Source: Meira nashicola
Taxonomy: Eukaryota; Basidiomycota; Exobasidiomycetes; Exobasidiales; Brachybasidiaceae
Length of the DNA: 64,000 nt
Assembly (NCBI GenBank): GCA_001600355.1
Contig: BCJU01000001.1
Span: 6,510,013-6,574,012 of the forward strand
Reading direction: 5' to 3'
The position numbers and the translations under genes are program-made. Shown here one piece after another: positions 31,065-41,190 of this stretch; the first letter of the stretch is position 1, and every line of letters begins with the position of its first letter. The notes below the pieces were generated by a model, which saw only the letters and a program-made list of their open reading frames with translations, had not been told where the DNA came from and did no database searches.

Positions 31065-32894
31065 TTATATAATCGCCGTTGTAAGGATGACTCGACCTTC
31101 GTATGGCTGTAATTTCTCGAAAGGATGAATAGGTGAATAATTGGAAAGAATGATTTGTGCTCCATTCACATTTTCGATTGGTACTTCTTGTATTTCCGCA
31201 CTAAAGTTAAGAAGGATAATTGCTTTTTCAAAATTGTCTGAAGATGTTTTCGTAAAAGCCAATATTTTGCTATCTTTATGATTGTCACCATCATAATCGA
31301 ATAAGAGTGAGAATTTACCTCTTATAAACAAAGCTGAAAATTGTTTTCTAACAGCAATAGCCTTTCTATAAAAGTTTAAAACACTTTCTTTATCCTTTTC
31401 TTGATGTGCTACGTTTATATGTTTATAATTGTCATTTATACGCATCCATGGTTTAACACCTTCTTTTGTGAATCCTGCATTTGGACCATCGTTCCATTGT
31501 ACTGGTGTACGTGCATTATCGCGGCCAAGAAGGTTAACACCTTTCATCAATTGATTAATCTCTGTTTCACTCTTTCCATTCTCACGTTGTTCTTTTAAGA
31601 AATTAATCGTTTGTACATCCAAGTATTCTTCTTTACTCCAAAATGAAGGAATATTTGTCATTCCAATTTCGTTACCTTGATATAAAAATAAAGTACCCGA
31701 GAGCATTGTGGTATACAGACATAACATCTTACTTGAAACCGAATGAAACTTTAATGAATCATTACCAAACCTTGAAACGCTTCTTGCCGTATCATGATTT
31801 TCCAAAAAAGCAGTATTACCAGCATCATGATTGTCTGTATACGTTTGAAGATTTTCCGTAAGCTTTGCTAGCTCTGCTACTGTCCAAGGTTTTGATTTGA
31901 ATTTCTCTCCTTTCACACGACCAATATTTACTACATCAAACAAGAACACCATTGAAAGTTCTTTAGAAGATGAATCGATATATTTCAATGCTTCTTTCAC
32001 ATCAGTCGATCTTCCTAATTCTCCAATAGAAACGGCATTATATTTTTGAAATATCTTTCCCATCTCTTTGAGGTATAAATGAATATTTGGACCGTTTGCT
32101 ATGATTGAATCAGGTGATTGCCATTTAGCTTCTGGGTTTGTAATCGGAGCATCAAGAAACTTTTCAGGTTTTGAATAAATATTACACGTATCCACTCTAA
32201 AACCATCAAGACCACGTTCAAGCCAAAATTCGATAGCAGTTTTATAAATTGCTTTTCTACATTCTTCATTTCTCCAATTTAAATCTGGTTGTTGTTTTGT
32301 ATAAGTGTGTAAATAATACTCTTGACGATCTTTATTCCATTCCCAAGCACTTCCGCCGAATGAACTTGACCAGTTGGTAGGTGGAATTCGATTACCTTTT
32401 TCGTCATACTTTGCAGCTTGCCAAATATACCAATCTCTTTTTGAATTATTTTCTTTAGCCGAAGAACTAGAATTTTGAAACCATTGATGTTTATTTGATG
32501 TATAAGCAATAACTAGATCAAATATAATCTTCATTTGACGATCATGACATTGTTTTATCAATTCATCAGCATCAGCAAGAGTGCCAAACAGTGGATTGAT
32601 ATCTTGATAATCAGAAATATCATAACCTTCATCAATCATAGGAGATGCATAATGTGGACAAAGCCAAACAGTATCTACTCCAATCGATTTAAGGTAATCT
32701 AGCTTTTGTATAATACCTTGAACATCACCTGTGCATCTTCCATTAGCGCTATAAAATGATTTAGGCCAAATCTGTTTATATAGAAGTTAGTAATGAATTT
32801 ATAAAAGTACTTTAAAATCTTGACAACTTACCTGATATACCACTGCATCATTCCACCAAGGTACTTGCTTTTGATCAACTTTGATAGTAGTCAT
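31065..32894 (-). CDS. GH13 alpha-glucosidase-like protein, copy B (altered region I)
   Basis: Two exons: 32832-32894 (21 codons, ending VVYQ) and 31065-32771, with a 60-nt GTAAGT...CAG intron. The product is 589 residues. The catalytic Asp (GFRVDTCNIYSK), Glu (SIGELGRS) and Asp (FLENHDTARS) are kept. However, conserved region I, DLVxNHxS in the paralogues, reads DLVIAYTS: residues 110-111 are Ala-Tyr instead of Asn-His. The Gln after NHD in region IV is also Thr. The His in region I lines the substrate pocket in GH13 enzymes. Changed specificity or loss of activity is therefore likely. The frame is intact, so it is not an obvious pseudogene. Confidence 0.88.
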
Positions 32895-33082
32895 TGTGTT
32901 TATGGTATAAAGGATGAATATTAATACATCAATCTTTGCCAGCAAAATGTTTTGTTTATCACTTTTGCGAACGTGCACAAGCAATTACGGCACCGAATCA
33001 AAAATTCATAAAAATCACATCAGTTCATTTCGGAGTCATTATATACATATTCATCATCACATAAATATCAGGATATCTAGAT

Positions 33083-34972
33083 CTAGAAAAGCAACACACG
33101 TCCTTCATAAGGCTGCAAAGAAGAATCAGGCTGTACCGTCTCATGAGAAGATATTGCAACTTTTCCCTTTTCCAAATCAGCAATTTTGACAATTTGCTCT
33201 TGATCACTAAAGTTTAATAAAACGATTGCACGCTTTTCACTATTTTCTGTCGAATCTTTTCTTGAATCTTTCGCAAACGCAAGCACTTTTTCATCCTTGT
33301 TTGGGTCGCTATAATCCAAAACGTTGGAGTATTTTCCATAAACAAAGAGTGCAGGATATTTCTTGCGTAATTCGATAGCTTTACGATAAAAGTTTAAGAT
33401 GCTATTTGGATCATCGATTTGATTAGCCACATTGATTTTTATATAATTATCATTCACTCTCATCCATGGCTTTACACCTTCAACAGTAAAGCCAGCATTA
33501 GGACCATCATTCCATTGAACGGGCGTACGAGAATTATCACGAGCTAAGAGATTAATATTTGGCTTGATTTTCTTAATATCTTCTTCACTTTTACCATCTT
33601 CACGGAGTGATTTGATAAAATTGATTGTTGCAATATCCAAATATTCCGAAAGATCCCATTCCAGTGGTACGTTTGTCATACCAATTTCCTGTCCTTGATA
33701 ATAAAAAGGCGTTCCAGATAAAAATGTTGTGTATAAGCTCAACATTTTACATGCATTTGCATGATATTTCTCATCATGATCTGCAAAACGTGAAACACTT
33801 CTACCGAGATCATGATTTTCCAAAAAAGAAGTTGTCCAACCGTCATTATCATCAAGAAGAATTTGAAGTTTTTCCGTATTTGTTGCAATTTGAGCAGCGT
33901 TCCAAGGACAAGATTGAAAATTACCTCCTTCTGTATTCATTCCAACGAGTGCAACATCTGGTGCAAAAACCATTGAAAGTTCATTACGTGCAAAGCTGAT
34001 AAACTTTAACACTTCTTTATTTGGTAACCTACTTAATTCTCCTACCGTCATTGCATCGTATTTTGATAAAAGTTTACCCATACTTTTCAAATATTCATGA
34101 ATATGTTCACCTTCAGCAATCAATTCCCAAGCTAATTGTAACTTGCCAGGTTTTGTGATCGGAGCATCAACAAATTGTTCAGGTTTAGAGTAAAGTGAAC
34201 AAGTATCGACCCTAAAACCATCTAAACCACGTTCAAGCCAAAACTCCATTGAACTTTTTAAAATTGCATTCCTGCATTCAGCATTTCTCCAATTCAAATC
34301 TGGTTGTTCAACGGCAAACATATGTAAATAATATTCTTCTGTCTTTTCATCCCATTCCCATGTACTTTGACAGAATGCACTTTCCCAATTTGTAGGTGGT
34401 TGACGGTTACCGTTCTCGTCATACTTTGCTGGACGCCAAATATACCAATCACGTTTAGGATGATCTTTTGATGAACGAGATTCTAAGAACCATTTATGTT
34501 GATCGGATGTATGATTGATGACCTATTAAGGGGCATGAGAATTTATCAGAATACAGCAGCAACACTTATGAGTATAACTGCACTCACCAAATCAAAGATT
34601 ATACGTAAACCACGCGAATGACATTCTTTGATTAATTGTTCGGTATCTTGTACTGTTCCGAAAATTGGATTAATATCTTCATAATCAGAGATATCATAAC
34701 CTTCATCAACCATAGGTGAAGCATAATGCGGTGAAAGCCAAATCGTATTAATTCCTAAAGATTTTAAATAATCAAGTTTAGCAATTATACCTGCAATATC
34801 TCCAGTTGCATTTCCACGGCCACTGTAAAATGATTTTGGCCAAATCTTTTCCCCAAAAAAAGAGAAGCATGTCAGTCACGATGTATGTTCTCTATCATAT
34901 AATATACACACATACTTGATAAACAATCGCTTCCTTCCACCAACAAGTTCGTTTATCTTCGTTGTCAGACAT
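33083..34972 (-). CDS. GH13 alpha-glucosidase, copy C
   Basis: Three exons: 34916-34972, 34588-34845 and 33083-34522. The introns are 70 nt (GTATGT...AAAAG) and 65 nt (GTGAGT...AATAG). The product is 584 residues. Intron 1 is at the same codon as the only intron of copy B (after VYQ, before IWPKSF). Intron 2 falls inside region I, between FDL and VINHTS. Catalytic regions are DLVINHTS, GFRVDTCSLYSK, TVGELSRL and FLENHDLGRS; the last has Leu where Gln is usual. Thr follows the nucleophile Asp. No signal peptide is visible. It is the third gene in a four-gene array on the minus strand. Confidence 0.9.
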
Positions 34973-35155
34973 TTTGGAGGGTAGGGTGATGGATGTAGGA
35001 AAGGAAGTTGTATACCGTGCGTATCATTGTGTTGAGTAATGACTGGGCTCAACCTTACCGGCGCCGGGAATGTCATTATTAATTACTGTATACTTCGGAC
35101 CGGTGAATAGCATAAGTTATCATTAATATTCATACTGAAAGAATGCAAACAATTT

Positions 35156-36916
35156 CTACAACAATAGAACTCTACCTTCAAAAGGCAACAAAGAAGCAAC
35201 CGGATCCGTGTTTTGATGTGAAGAAAGTGCAATTTTACCATTCTCCAAACCGGTAACTTTGATAGGTTGTTCATTTTCACTGAAATTGAGTAAAATAACG
35301 GCCCGTTTTGCGGTATTGTCGGTCGTGGAACGAACTTCTTTTGCAAATGCAAGTACTTTTTCATCTTTACCTTCTTCGTTGTAATTTAACAAAAGTGAAA
35401 ATTTACCATGAACAAATAAGTCAGGATATTGTAAGCGTAATGCAATCGCTTTTTGCCAAAAGTAGTAAACCGATTCCTTGTCTTGCAATTGTTGTGCAGC
35501 ATTGATTTCCTTAAAGTTATCATTCACCCTCATCCACGGCTTCACATTCTCTGCTGTGAATCCTGCATTCGGACCGTCTGTCCATTGAACTGGCGTACGT
35601 GCATGGTCACGAGCTAATACTCTCAATGCAGCCTTTGCCCTTTCCATATCTGCTTCACCTTTTCCTGCATCTTTAACTTGTTTAAGGTAATTAATTGTGC
35701 CAATATCTAGATACTCTTTCATATCCCATGAAGCAGGCACATTAGTCATCGAAAGTTCTTGACCTTGATAAACATACATAGTACCACTTGCCATAGCTAC
35801 TAAAAGTGATAACATTTTAGCGGAAATAGAACGATACTCTTTTGAATCATTTCCGAAACGAGAAACACTTCTACCTTGATCGTGATTCTCTAAAAATGAC
35901 GTTTGCCAGCCATCTCTACCGAAATCAGTTAAAGCGGTTTGCATCATTTCCGTTGTTTTTGCAAGATCGGCAACAGTCCAAGGTTCTTGCGTAAACCAAT
36001 CTAATGCCGATCTACCCAAGTTCATCGTCTCGAATTGAAATACCATCGAAAGTTCATTACGTGAAAAGCCAACATACTTTAATACTTCTTTCACGTCAGG
36101 TGTATTACCTAATTCTCCAACCGTCATTGCGTCATACTTTTCTAGGATGTCTCCCATTTCACGAAGATAATTATGCATTTCCGGTCCATTGCAGAATTGA
36201 TCGAACGCAGGTTGAAGGTAAGTATCTGGAGAAGTGATTGGAGCGTCTGTAAATTGTTCAGGCTTAGAGTATAAATTTACCGTATCCACTCTGAATCCAT
36301 CAAGGCCTCGTTTAAGCCAGAATTCCATTGAACTCTGTAAAAGTTGTTTTCTGCATTCTTCATTACGCCAATTGATATCGGGTTGTTCGATTGCAAACAA
36401 ATGAAGGTAATATTCTTCCGTCAATTCATCCCATTCCCATGCACTTTGGTTAAAGCAACTGAGCCAATTAGTAGGCGGCAACCTCTTTCCGTCAACATAA
36501 CGTGCAGGTCTCCAAATATACCAATCTCTCTTTGGATTAGTCTTTGATGAACGTGATTCTTGAAACCATTTATGTTGATCACTGGTATGATTAATCACTA
36601 AATCGAAAATGATACGCATATTACGATCATGACATTCTTTGATGAGTTGTTCAGCATCTTCTACTGTACCAAACATCGGGTTCACATTCTCGTAATCGCT
36701 AATATCGTAACCTTCATCGATCATTGGTGAAGAATAATGAGGTGAAAGCCAAATCGTATTTGCACCAAGCTCTTTGATGTAATCCAACTTTGAAATGATT
36801 CCTTTGATATCACCAGTAGGTGTACCATTACCACTATAGAATGATTTTGGCCATATTTGATAAACAATCGCTTCTTTCCACCAAGCTGTACGTTTTTTGC
36901 TCGTTTCGATCGTCAT
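35156..36916 (-). CDS. GH13 alpha-glucosidase, copy D
   Basis: A 586-residue single-exon enzyme, the most upstream of the four paralogues in transcription order. Catalytic regions are complete: DLVINHTS, GFRVDTVNLYSK with nucleophile Asp, TVGELGNT with the acid/base Glu, and FLENHDQGRS. The maltase-type Thr follows the nucleophile. No signal peptide, so it is cytosolic and would need a sugar transporter, which is not found in this window. A TATATAAA box lies 63 bp upstream. With copy A it shares intron absence and the NHDQ motif, so A and D may be the pair with standard activity. Confidence 0.94.
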   Translation of the reverse strand: MTIETSKKRTAWWKEAIVYQIWPKSFYSGNGTPTGDIKGIISKLDYIKELGANTIWLSPHYSSPMIDEGYDISDYENVNPMFGTVEDAEQLIKECHDRNMRIIFDLVINHTSDQHKWFQESRSSKTNPKRDWYIWRPARYVDGKRLPPTNWLSCFNQSAWEWDELTEEYYLHLFAIEQPDINWRNEECRKQLLQSSMEFWLKRGLDGFRVDTVNLYSKPEQFTDAPITSPDTYLQPAFDQFCNGPEMHNYLREMGDILEKYDAMTVGELGNTPDVKEVLKYVGFSRNELSMVFQFETMNLGRSALDWFTQEPWTVADLAKTTEMMQTALTDFGRDGWQTSFLENHDQGRSVSRFGNDSKEYRSISAKMLSLLVAMASGTMYVYQGQELSMTNVPASWDMKEYLDIGTINYLKQVKDAGKGEADMERAKAALRVLARDHARTPVQWTDGPNAGFTAENVKPWMRVNDNFKEINAAQQLQDKESVYYFWQKAIALRLQYPDLFVHGKFSLLLNYNEEGKDEKVLAFAKEVRSTTDNTAKRAVILLNFSENEQPIKVTGLENGKIALSSHQNTDPVASLLPFEGRVLLL

Positions 36917-36978
36917 TGTGGGGTAAATAGTTGTTGATATGGGAATCGAAAGGAAATGTTTTGGAACACAAATGACTC

Positions 36979-36986
36979 TTTATATA
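36979..36986 (-). promoter_or_regulatory. TATA box of alpha-glucosidase copy D
   Basis: TATATAAA on the minus strand, about 63 bp before the ATG at 36916. Confidence 0.55.
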
Positions 36987-37749
36987 GCTTCCATGCATGT
37001 TTGGCATCCTTGTCTATTGACTGCATTTTGACGCTGCTATGGATGTTCGGAAAGAAACAACGTTCGGTCACCGGCATTTACAGGCGGGGTTAACAATAAC
37101 GTGCATATATTCGTGCAAGCCTACCTTACCTTTGTGGGGATTAGCGCGCCGGTGGATTTTAATTTATATTCAATCTCGGTCTGGCTTCGGTTGGAAAGAG
37201 GGTTGATCAATTCAGGAACATTGTGGGGGGTGGGGGAAAGAATTTTTTTTTCGTATTAGAATTATACAATGCTCAGCATCATTTCCCAACTCAGCACAAA
37301 AGAAGAGTAAGAAAGTCTATTAGCCAAGCTAGGAAGATATTCTAGCTTGAAGTGTTAGTTCATTCAATCCACGCTTCATCCGGTTTTATGTTCCCTTAAG
37401 TCCACATTACCTCCCTTTAAATCCACTACAGATAATACGATTTATAAAACACTTTAAAGCTCGCAATATTACGGTGATAGTCTACTCAATCATATCTTTG
37501 GCAATATCCGCAATAACCTAGAAACTGGCGCTGATAGTAGATAAGATGTGATATACAGAATCTGTGAATATAAATGTGATAATGTGATACAGAAGGGGAA
37601 GCATTTTCAATACAAATATTAGAGAAAGTTTTCTTTAGCGCGGCGCCAAATACAAAAAAGAGTATACAACTATAAACAGCGCTTAAACCGTGCGTGCGTG
37701 CGCGCCAGTGTTGACTTTTAAGAAGAAATAATGGCTTTATGCAAGATTT

Positions 37750-37762
37750 TTCTAGAGGCTTC
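37750..37762 (+). promoter_or_regulatory. Heat shock element-like site upstream of STI1
   Basis: TTC-TA-GAG-GC-TTC fits three alternating nTTCn/nGAAn units with one mismatch in the middle unit. It lies 101 bp before the ATG. STI1/HOP genes are Hsf1 targets in fungi, so function is plausible. Confidence 0.5.
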
Positions 37763-37862
37763 TTTGGCCATCGTTCAGAGGTGAGCGTGTCGGAAATAAG
37801 AACAGAGTGTTGTACACCACTTTTAACTTTTCACTTCCACCAACACAACTTGACTTGAAAAT

Positions 37863-39638
37863 ATGTCTGCAGCTGAATTGAAAGCTAAAGGTAACGCTGC
37901 TTTTGCAGCAAAGGATTACCAAACTGCAATTCAACATTATACAGATGCAATCGCAGCGGCAAAAGGTCCGGAAGATTCTATTCATGTGTTATATTCAAAC
38001 AGAAGTGCTTGTTATAGTGGTTTGAAACAATGGGAAAAAGCATTAGAAGATGCAGAAGAAACCATCAAGCAAAACCCGTCATTCGCAAAAGGATACGGTC
38101 GTAAAGGTGGTGCATTGCACGGAGCAAGACGACTTGAAGATGCCATCGAAGCATACGAATTAGGCTTGAAACAGGCACCAACCGATGCTGCTCTCAAAAA
38201 GGGTTTAGAAGATGTTCAAAGAGCATTGGAAAGTGAAGGTCCAGGAGGTGCAATGGGAAAGATGTTCCAAGATCCACAACTATTTGCTAAATTATCTGCC
38301 AATCCTAAGACAGCTCCACTTTTGGCCGATCCTGGTTTCATGGAAAAGTTAAAAGATATACAAGCGAACCCAAACAATGCAATGACCGCTTTCCAAGATC
38401 CTAGAATGATTCAAGTCATGGGCGTTTTAATGGGAATCGATTTGCAAGCATTTGAGCGACCAGAAGGTAGTAATGACTTGCCTGAGAATCTAGAACAACA
38501 CCGCGAAGGTATTGAAAAACAAACTCAACCTAAAGATACATCTACACCAAAAGCAGCACCAGCACCAGCTGCCGCTTCATCTTCTTCTGCTGCTCCCGAT
38601 ACAAAAATGGCCGATACTGAAGAGCAAGATGAGGAAAAAGCAAACAAAGCAGCAGGTGATGCAGAAAAGGCAAAAGGTAACACACTTTATATGAAACGAC
38701 AATTCGATGAAGCAATCGTTCACTACCAAAAAGCATGGGAGCTGAACCCCAAGGATATCACATACCTCAACAATTTGGCCGCTTGTTATTTCGAGAAGGG
38801 TGATTACCAAGAATCTATCAAACAATGCGAAAAGGCAATCGAGGAAGGACGCTCTCTACGAGCCGATTATAAATTAGTCGCCAAAGCATTTGGACGGATT
38901 GGATCTGCATACGATAAATTGGATGATTTGGACAAGGCCATCTCCAATTATGAAAAATCCCTCACCGAACATAGAACGCCAGAAATCTTGAACAAGTTGC
39001 GTGCGGCTGAAAAGACACTCAAAGAGCGTCAGAAGCAAGCATACATTGACCCGGCAAAGAGTGACGAGGAGCGTAATCGAGGTAATGATCTGTACAAAGC
39101 CGGTGATTTCGTTGGAAGTGTTCAAGCATACACTGAAAGTATTAAGCGTAATCCGAATGACCCAAGAGGATATACGAACCGTGCAAGTGCTTATATCAAA
39201 TTGGTAGCCTTACCCGAAGCATTGAAGGATTGCGAAGAGGCAATCAAGATGGATGAAACATTCACCAAAGCATATATTCGTAAATCCAACGTACTCTTTA
39301 GCATGAAAGATTACACGAAAGCCTTGGATGCTGCTCAAGTGGCTAGTGATGTTGATGGAAAGCATCACGCCAATGCTTCTTCACGCGAAATTCAACAACA
39401 AAAGGATAAGATTATGGAAGCATTGTATGCACAAAGAAGTACGGAAACCGAAGAAGAAACTCTACAACGAGCAATGCGTGATCCTGAAGTGTCACAAATC
39501 ATGCAAGATCCAGTGATGCAATCTATCTTACAACAAGCACAATCCGATCCACGCGCATTACAAGACCATATGCGAAACGATAAAGTTCGTTCAAAGATTG
39601 AGAAGTTGATCGCTGCAGGAATTATTAGAACTCGTTAA
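37863..39638 (+). CDS. STI1: Hsp70/Hsp90 co-chaperone Sti1/HOP
   Basis: A 591-residue cytosolic co-chaperone that bridges Hsp70 and Hsp90. The order is TPR1 (about 2-115, starting ELKAKGNAAFAAKDYQTAIQHYTDAI), DP1 (about 130-190, with repeated Asp-Pro motifs), an Ala/Pro/Ser linker, TPR2A (about 260-375, KAKGNTLYMKRQFDEAIVHYQKAWEL), TPR2B (about 395-510) and DP2 (about 530-590, MRDPEVSQIMQDPVMQSIL). Carboxylate-clamp residues are present in the TPR modules. Length and domain order match the family. Single exon. Confidence 0.96.
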   Translation: MSAAELKAKGNAAFAAKDYQTAIQHYTDAIAAAKGPEDSIHVLYSNRSACYSGLKQWEKALEDAEETIKQNPSFAKGYGRKGGALHGARRLEDAIEAYELGLKQAPTDAALKKGLEDVQRALESEGPGGAMGKMFQDPQLFAKLSANPKTAPLLADPGFMEKLKDIQANPNNAMTAFQDPRMIQVMGVLMGIDLQAFERPEGSNDLPENLEQHREGIEKQTQPKDTSTPKAAPAPAAASSSSAAPDTKMADTEEQDEEKANKAAGDAEKAKGNTLYMKRQFDEAIVHYQKAWELNPKDITYLNNLAACYFEKGDYQESIKQCEKAIEEGRSLRADYKLVAKAFGRIGSAYDKLDDLDKAISNYEKSLTEHRTPEILNKLRAAEKTLKERQKQAYIDPAKSDEERNRGNDLYKAGDFVGSVQAYTESIKRNPNDPRGYTNRASAYIKLVALPEALKDCEEAIKMDETFTKAYIRKSNVLFSMKDYTKALDAAQVASDVDGKHHANASSREIQQQKDKIMEALYAQRSTETEEETLQRAMRDPEVSQIMQDPVMQSILQQAQSDPRALQDHMRNDKVRSKIEKLIAAGIIRTR

Positions 39639-39752
39639 AAAAAGAATGTTGTCTGTATAAAATAAAGTTGAACAAGCTCATTCAATCCATCTGATAAATT
39701 TACAGTATTGTGTGTGATATAGTAGTGTACAAGAGTTCATCCCACAAAAATC

Positions 39753-40838
39753 CTAAAAGGAGACAACTTTAGGTCTCTTGTTGATTTGAGTATCCCTACG
39801 CATATCTGAATGAGTACGTTTGCGTGAGAAAGCATGAAAATCATCTTCATCCGCGCCTGTTCTGATTCCATGCATATCCGATAATCCGATAGAAGCTGTA
39901 GAAGCAGCTGTACTACCTCCTGAACGTTGAGCTTCATTTAATGGACAATTTTTAGCTAAATGATCGACAGATTTGCAAAGTTTACAACATCCTCCGTCTG
40001 GATAAATTCCACGACCTTTATTTTCTGCGCATTTTGATGCTAAATGACCACGTTTTTGACAAATGAAACAATGTGCGAATGGAAGTTCAGATCCGGTTTT
40101 TGGTGTAGGCTTTCTGCATTTTGCTAATGAATGTTCTGTACTTCCACATCTATAACAACAAACCACACCGCCATTTACTTCATTTGATCTTTGTTGTTGT
40201 TCTTTTTCTTTTGGACAATCTTTTGCTGAATGACCGAATTCTCTACAAGCGAAACATCTTGTTGTTGCTTCACGTTCTATAGCTCTTTTCTCTCTACGAT
40301 GTGTTGATCTTTGTTCATTCTTTGCTCTACGTTCGGCTTCCATAGCTTTCCAAGGATTAGAGATACCTTGTGAAGCTTTTGTACGAGTTAATTGATCTTC
40401 TTCGTTGGATGTAGAAGCGATTGGTTCGGACGTTGATGCGTCTTCCATCATTATTTCTCTAGATTTGTGTATTGGTGCAAGAGCTCGAGGTGCAGCATTC
40501 GAATCTCTTTGTCTATTCGTTAAACCTTCTTTTGATTTTTGTCCATTCAAAAACCTTGCTCTTCCTTCTGCTTCTCGAATTTCTTTTTGCAATTCTTTCT
40601 TCTTTTCAGCAGTTTTAGCTTTCTTGAGTTTTAATCGAAGAAGTTTAGCACGTTTGAGTATTTTGCTTGTCTCACTGATCTCTTTATCAGAACTTTCTTT
40701 GGTTCCTTGTTCGTCATCCTCTTTTGGCTGTTGTTCCGCATCTTTGCTGTCAAAATTTTCCTGAATTTCAGCATCTTCTTGTGCACTGCTTTTACTGTAT
40801 TCTGGTTTTCTGCCAGTCAACTTTGCATATCTCGTCAT
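39753..40838 (-). CDS. CCHC zinc-knuckle protein, ZCCHC9 homologue
   Basis: A 361-residue protein. The N-terminus is charged and coiled-coil-like (Lys/Glu-rich), followed by four CCHC zinc knuckles at about 195-310: CFACREFGHSAKDC, CYRCGSTEHSLAKC, CFICQKRGHLASKC and CKLCKSVDHLAKNC. The order, spacing and the phrases CYRCGSTEH and YPDGGCCKLC match human ZCCHC9, as does the C-terminal end KRPKVVSF (human ends KVVNF). ZCCHC9 relatives are nucleolar RNA-binding proteins linked to ribosome biogenesis. Single exon, tail-to-tail with STI1. Confidence 0.85.
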   Translation of the reverse strand: MTRYAKLTGRKPEYSKSSAQEDAEIQENFDSKDAEQQPKEDDEQGTKESSDKEISETSKILKRAKLLRLKLKKAKTAEKKKELQKEIREAEGRARFLNGQKSKEGLTNRQRDSNAAPRALAPIHKSREIMMEDASTSEPIASTSNEEDQLTRTKASQGISNPWKAMEAERRAKNEQRSTHRREKRAIEREATTRCFACREFGHSAKDCPKEKEQQQRSNEVNGGVVCCYRCGSTEHSLAKCRKPTPKTGSELPFAHCFICQKRGHLASKCAENKGRGIYPDGGCCKLCKSVDHLAKNCPLNEAQRSGGSTAASTASIGLSDMHGIRTGADEDDFHAFSRKRTHSDMRRDTQINKRPKVVSF

Positions 40839-41043
40839 GATGATGATTATAGTCGTACGACAGGAAAGAGAATGAAGAAGTGTATTAAGAAGGAGTTAAA
40901 ATAAAAAAAAAGTACAAAATTTTTTAGCTTTTAATTTTTAAATTTTTTTGTGTGCACTGTAGCTGTAATGACATAACCACCCACGCGTGAATCTTGCTTC
41001 TCCATGGATGATTAGTCTATACCGGCACATTAACTCATGCAAT

Positions 41044-41065
41044 CACACACACACACACACACACA
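41044..41065. repeat. (CA)11 microsatellite
   Basis: Eleven CA units in the promoter region of the RING gene. Confidence 0.9.
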
Positions 41066-41153
41066 AGCACTTACACCCACAGTGTGGAGTAAAAGGCATT
41101 TTTGCTCTATGCATTATGCGGATATCTTGACATGTGAATCGGACTTACATCAC

Positions 41154-41177
41154 CATCATCATCATCATCATCATCAT
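41154..41177. repeat. (CAT)8 microsatellite in the RING gene leader
   Basis: Eight CAT units end 13 bp before the ATG at 41191, probably in the 5' untranslated region. Confidence 0.9.
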
Positions 41178-41190
41178 TTGATCCGCAATC

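Larger units (their letters stand above)
36917..37862. other. Divergent promoter region of alpha-glucosidase D and STI1
   Basis: About 950 bp. It holds the TATA box for copy D, a GCGGGG at 37084-37089, an inverted CGG-TCA-CCG near 37065-37073, and a heat-shock-element-like site near the STI1 start. No gene is supported. Confidence 0.5.
40839..41190. other. Divergent promoter region with microsatellites
   Basis: About 350 bp between the zinc-knuckle and RING genes. It contains the two simple repeats listed separately and a T/A-rich stretch at 40900-40950. Confidence 0.5.
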
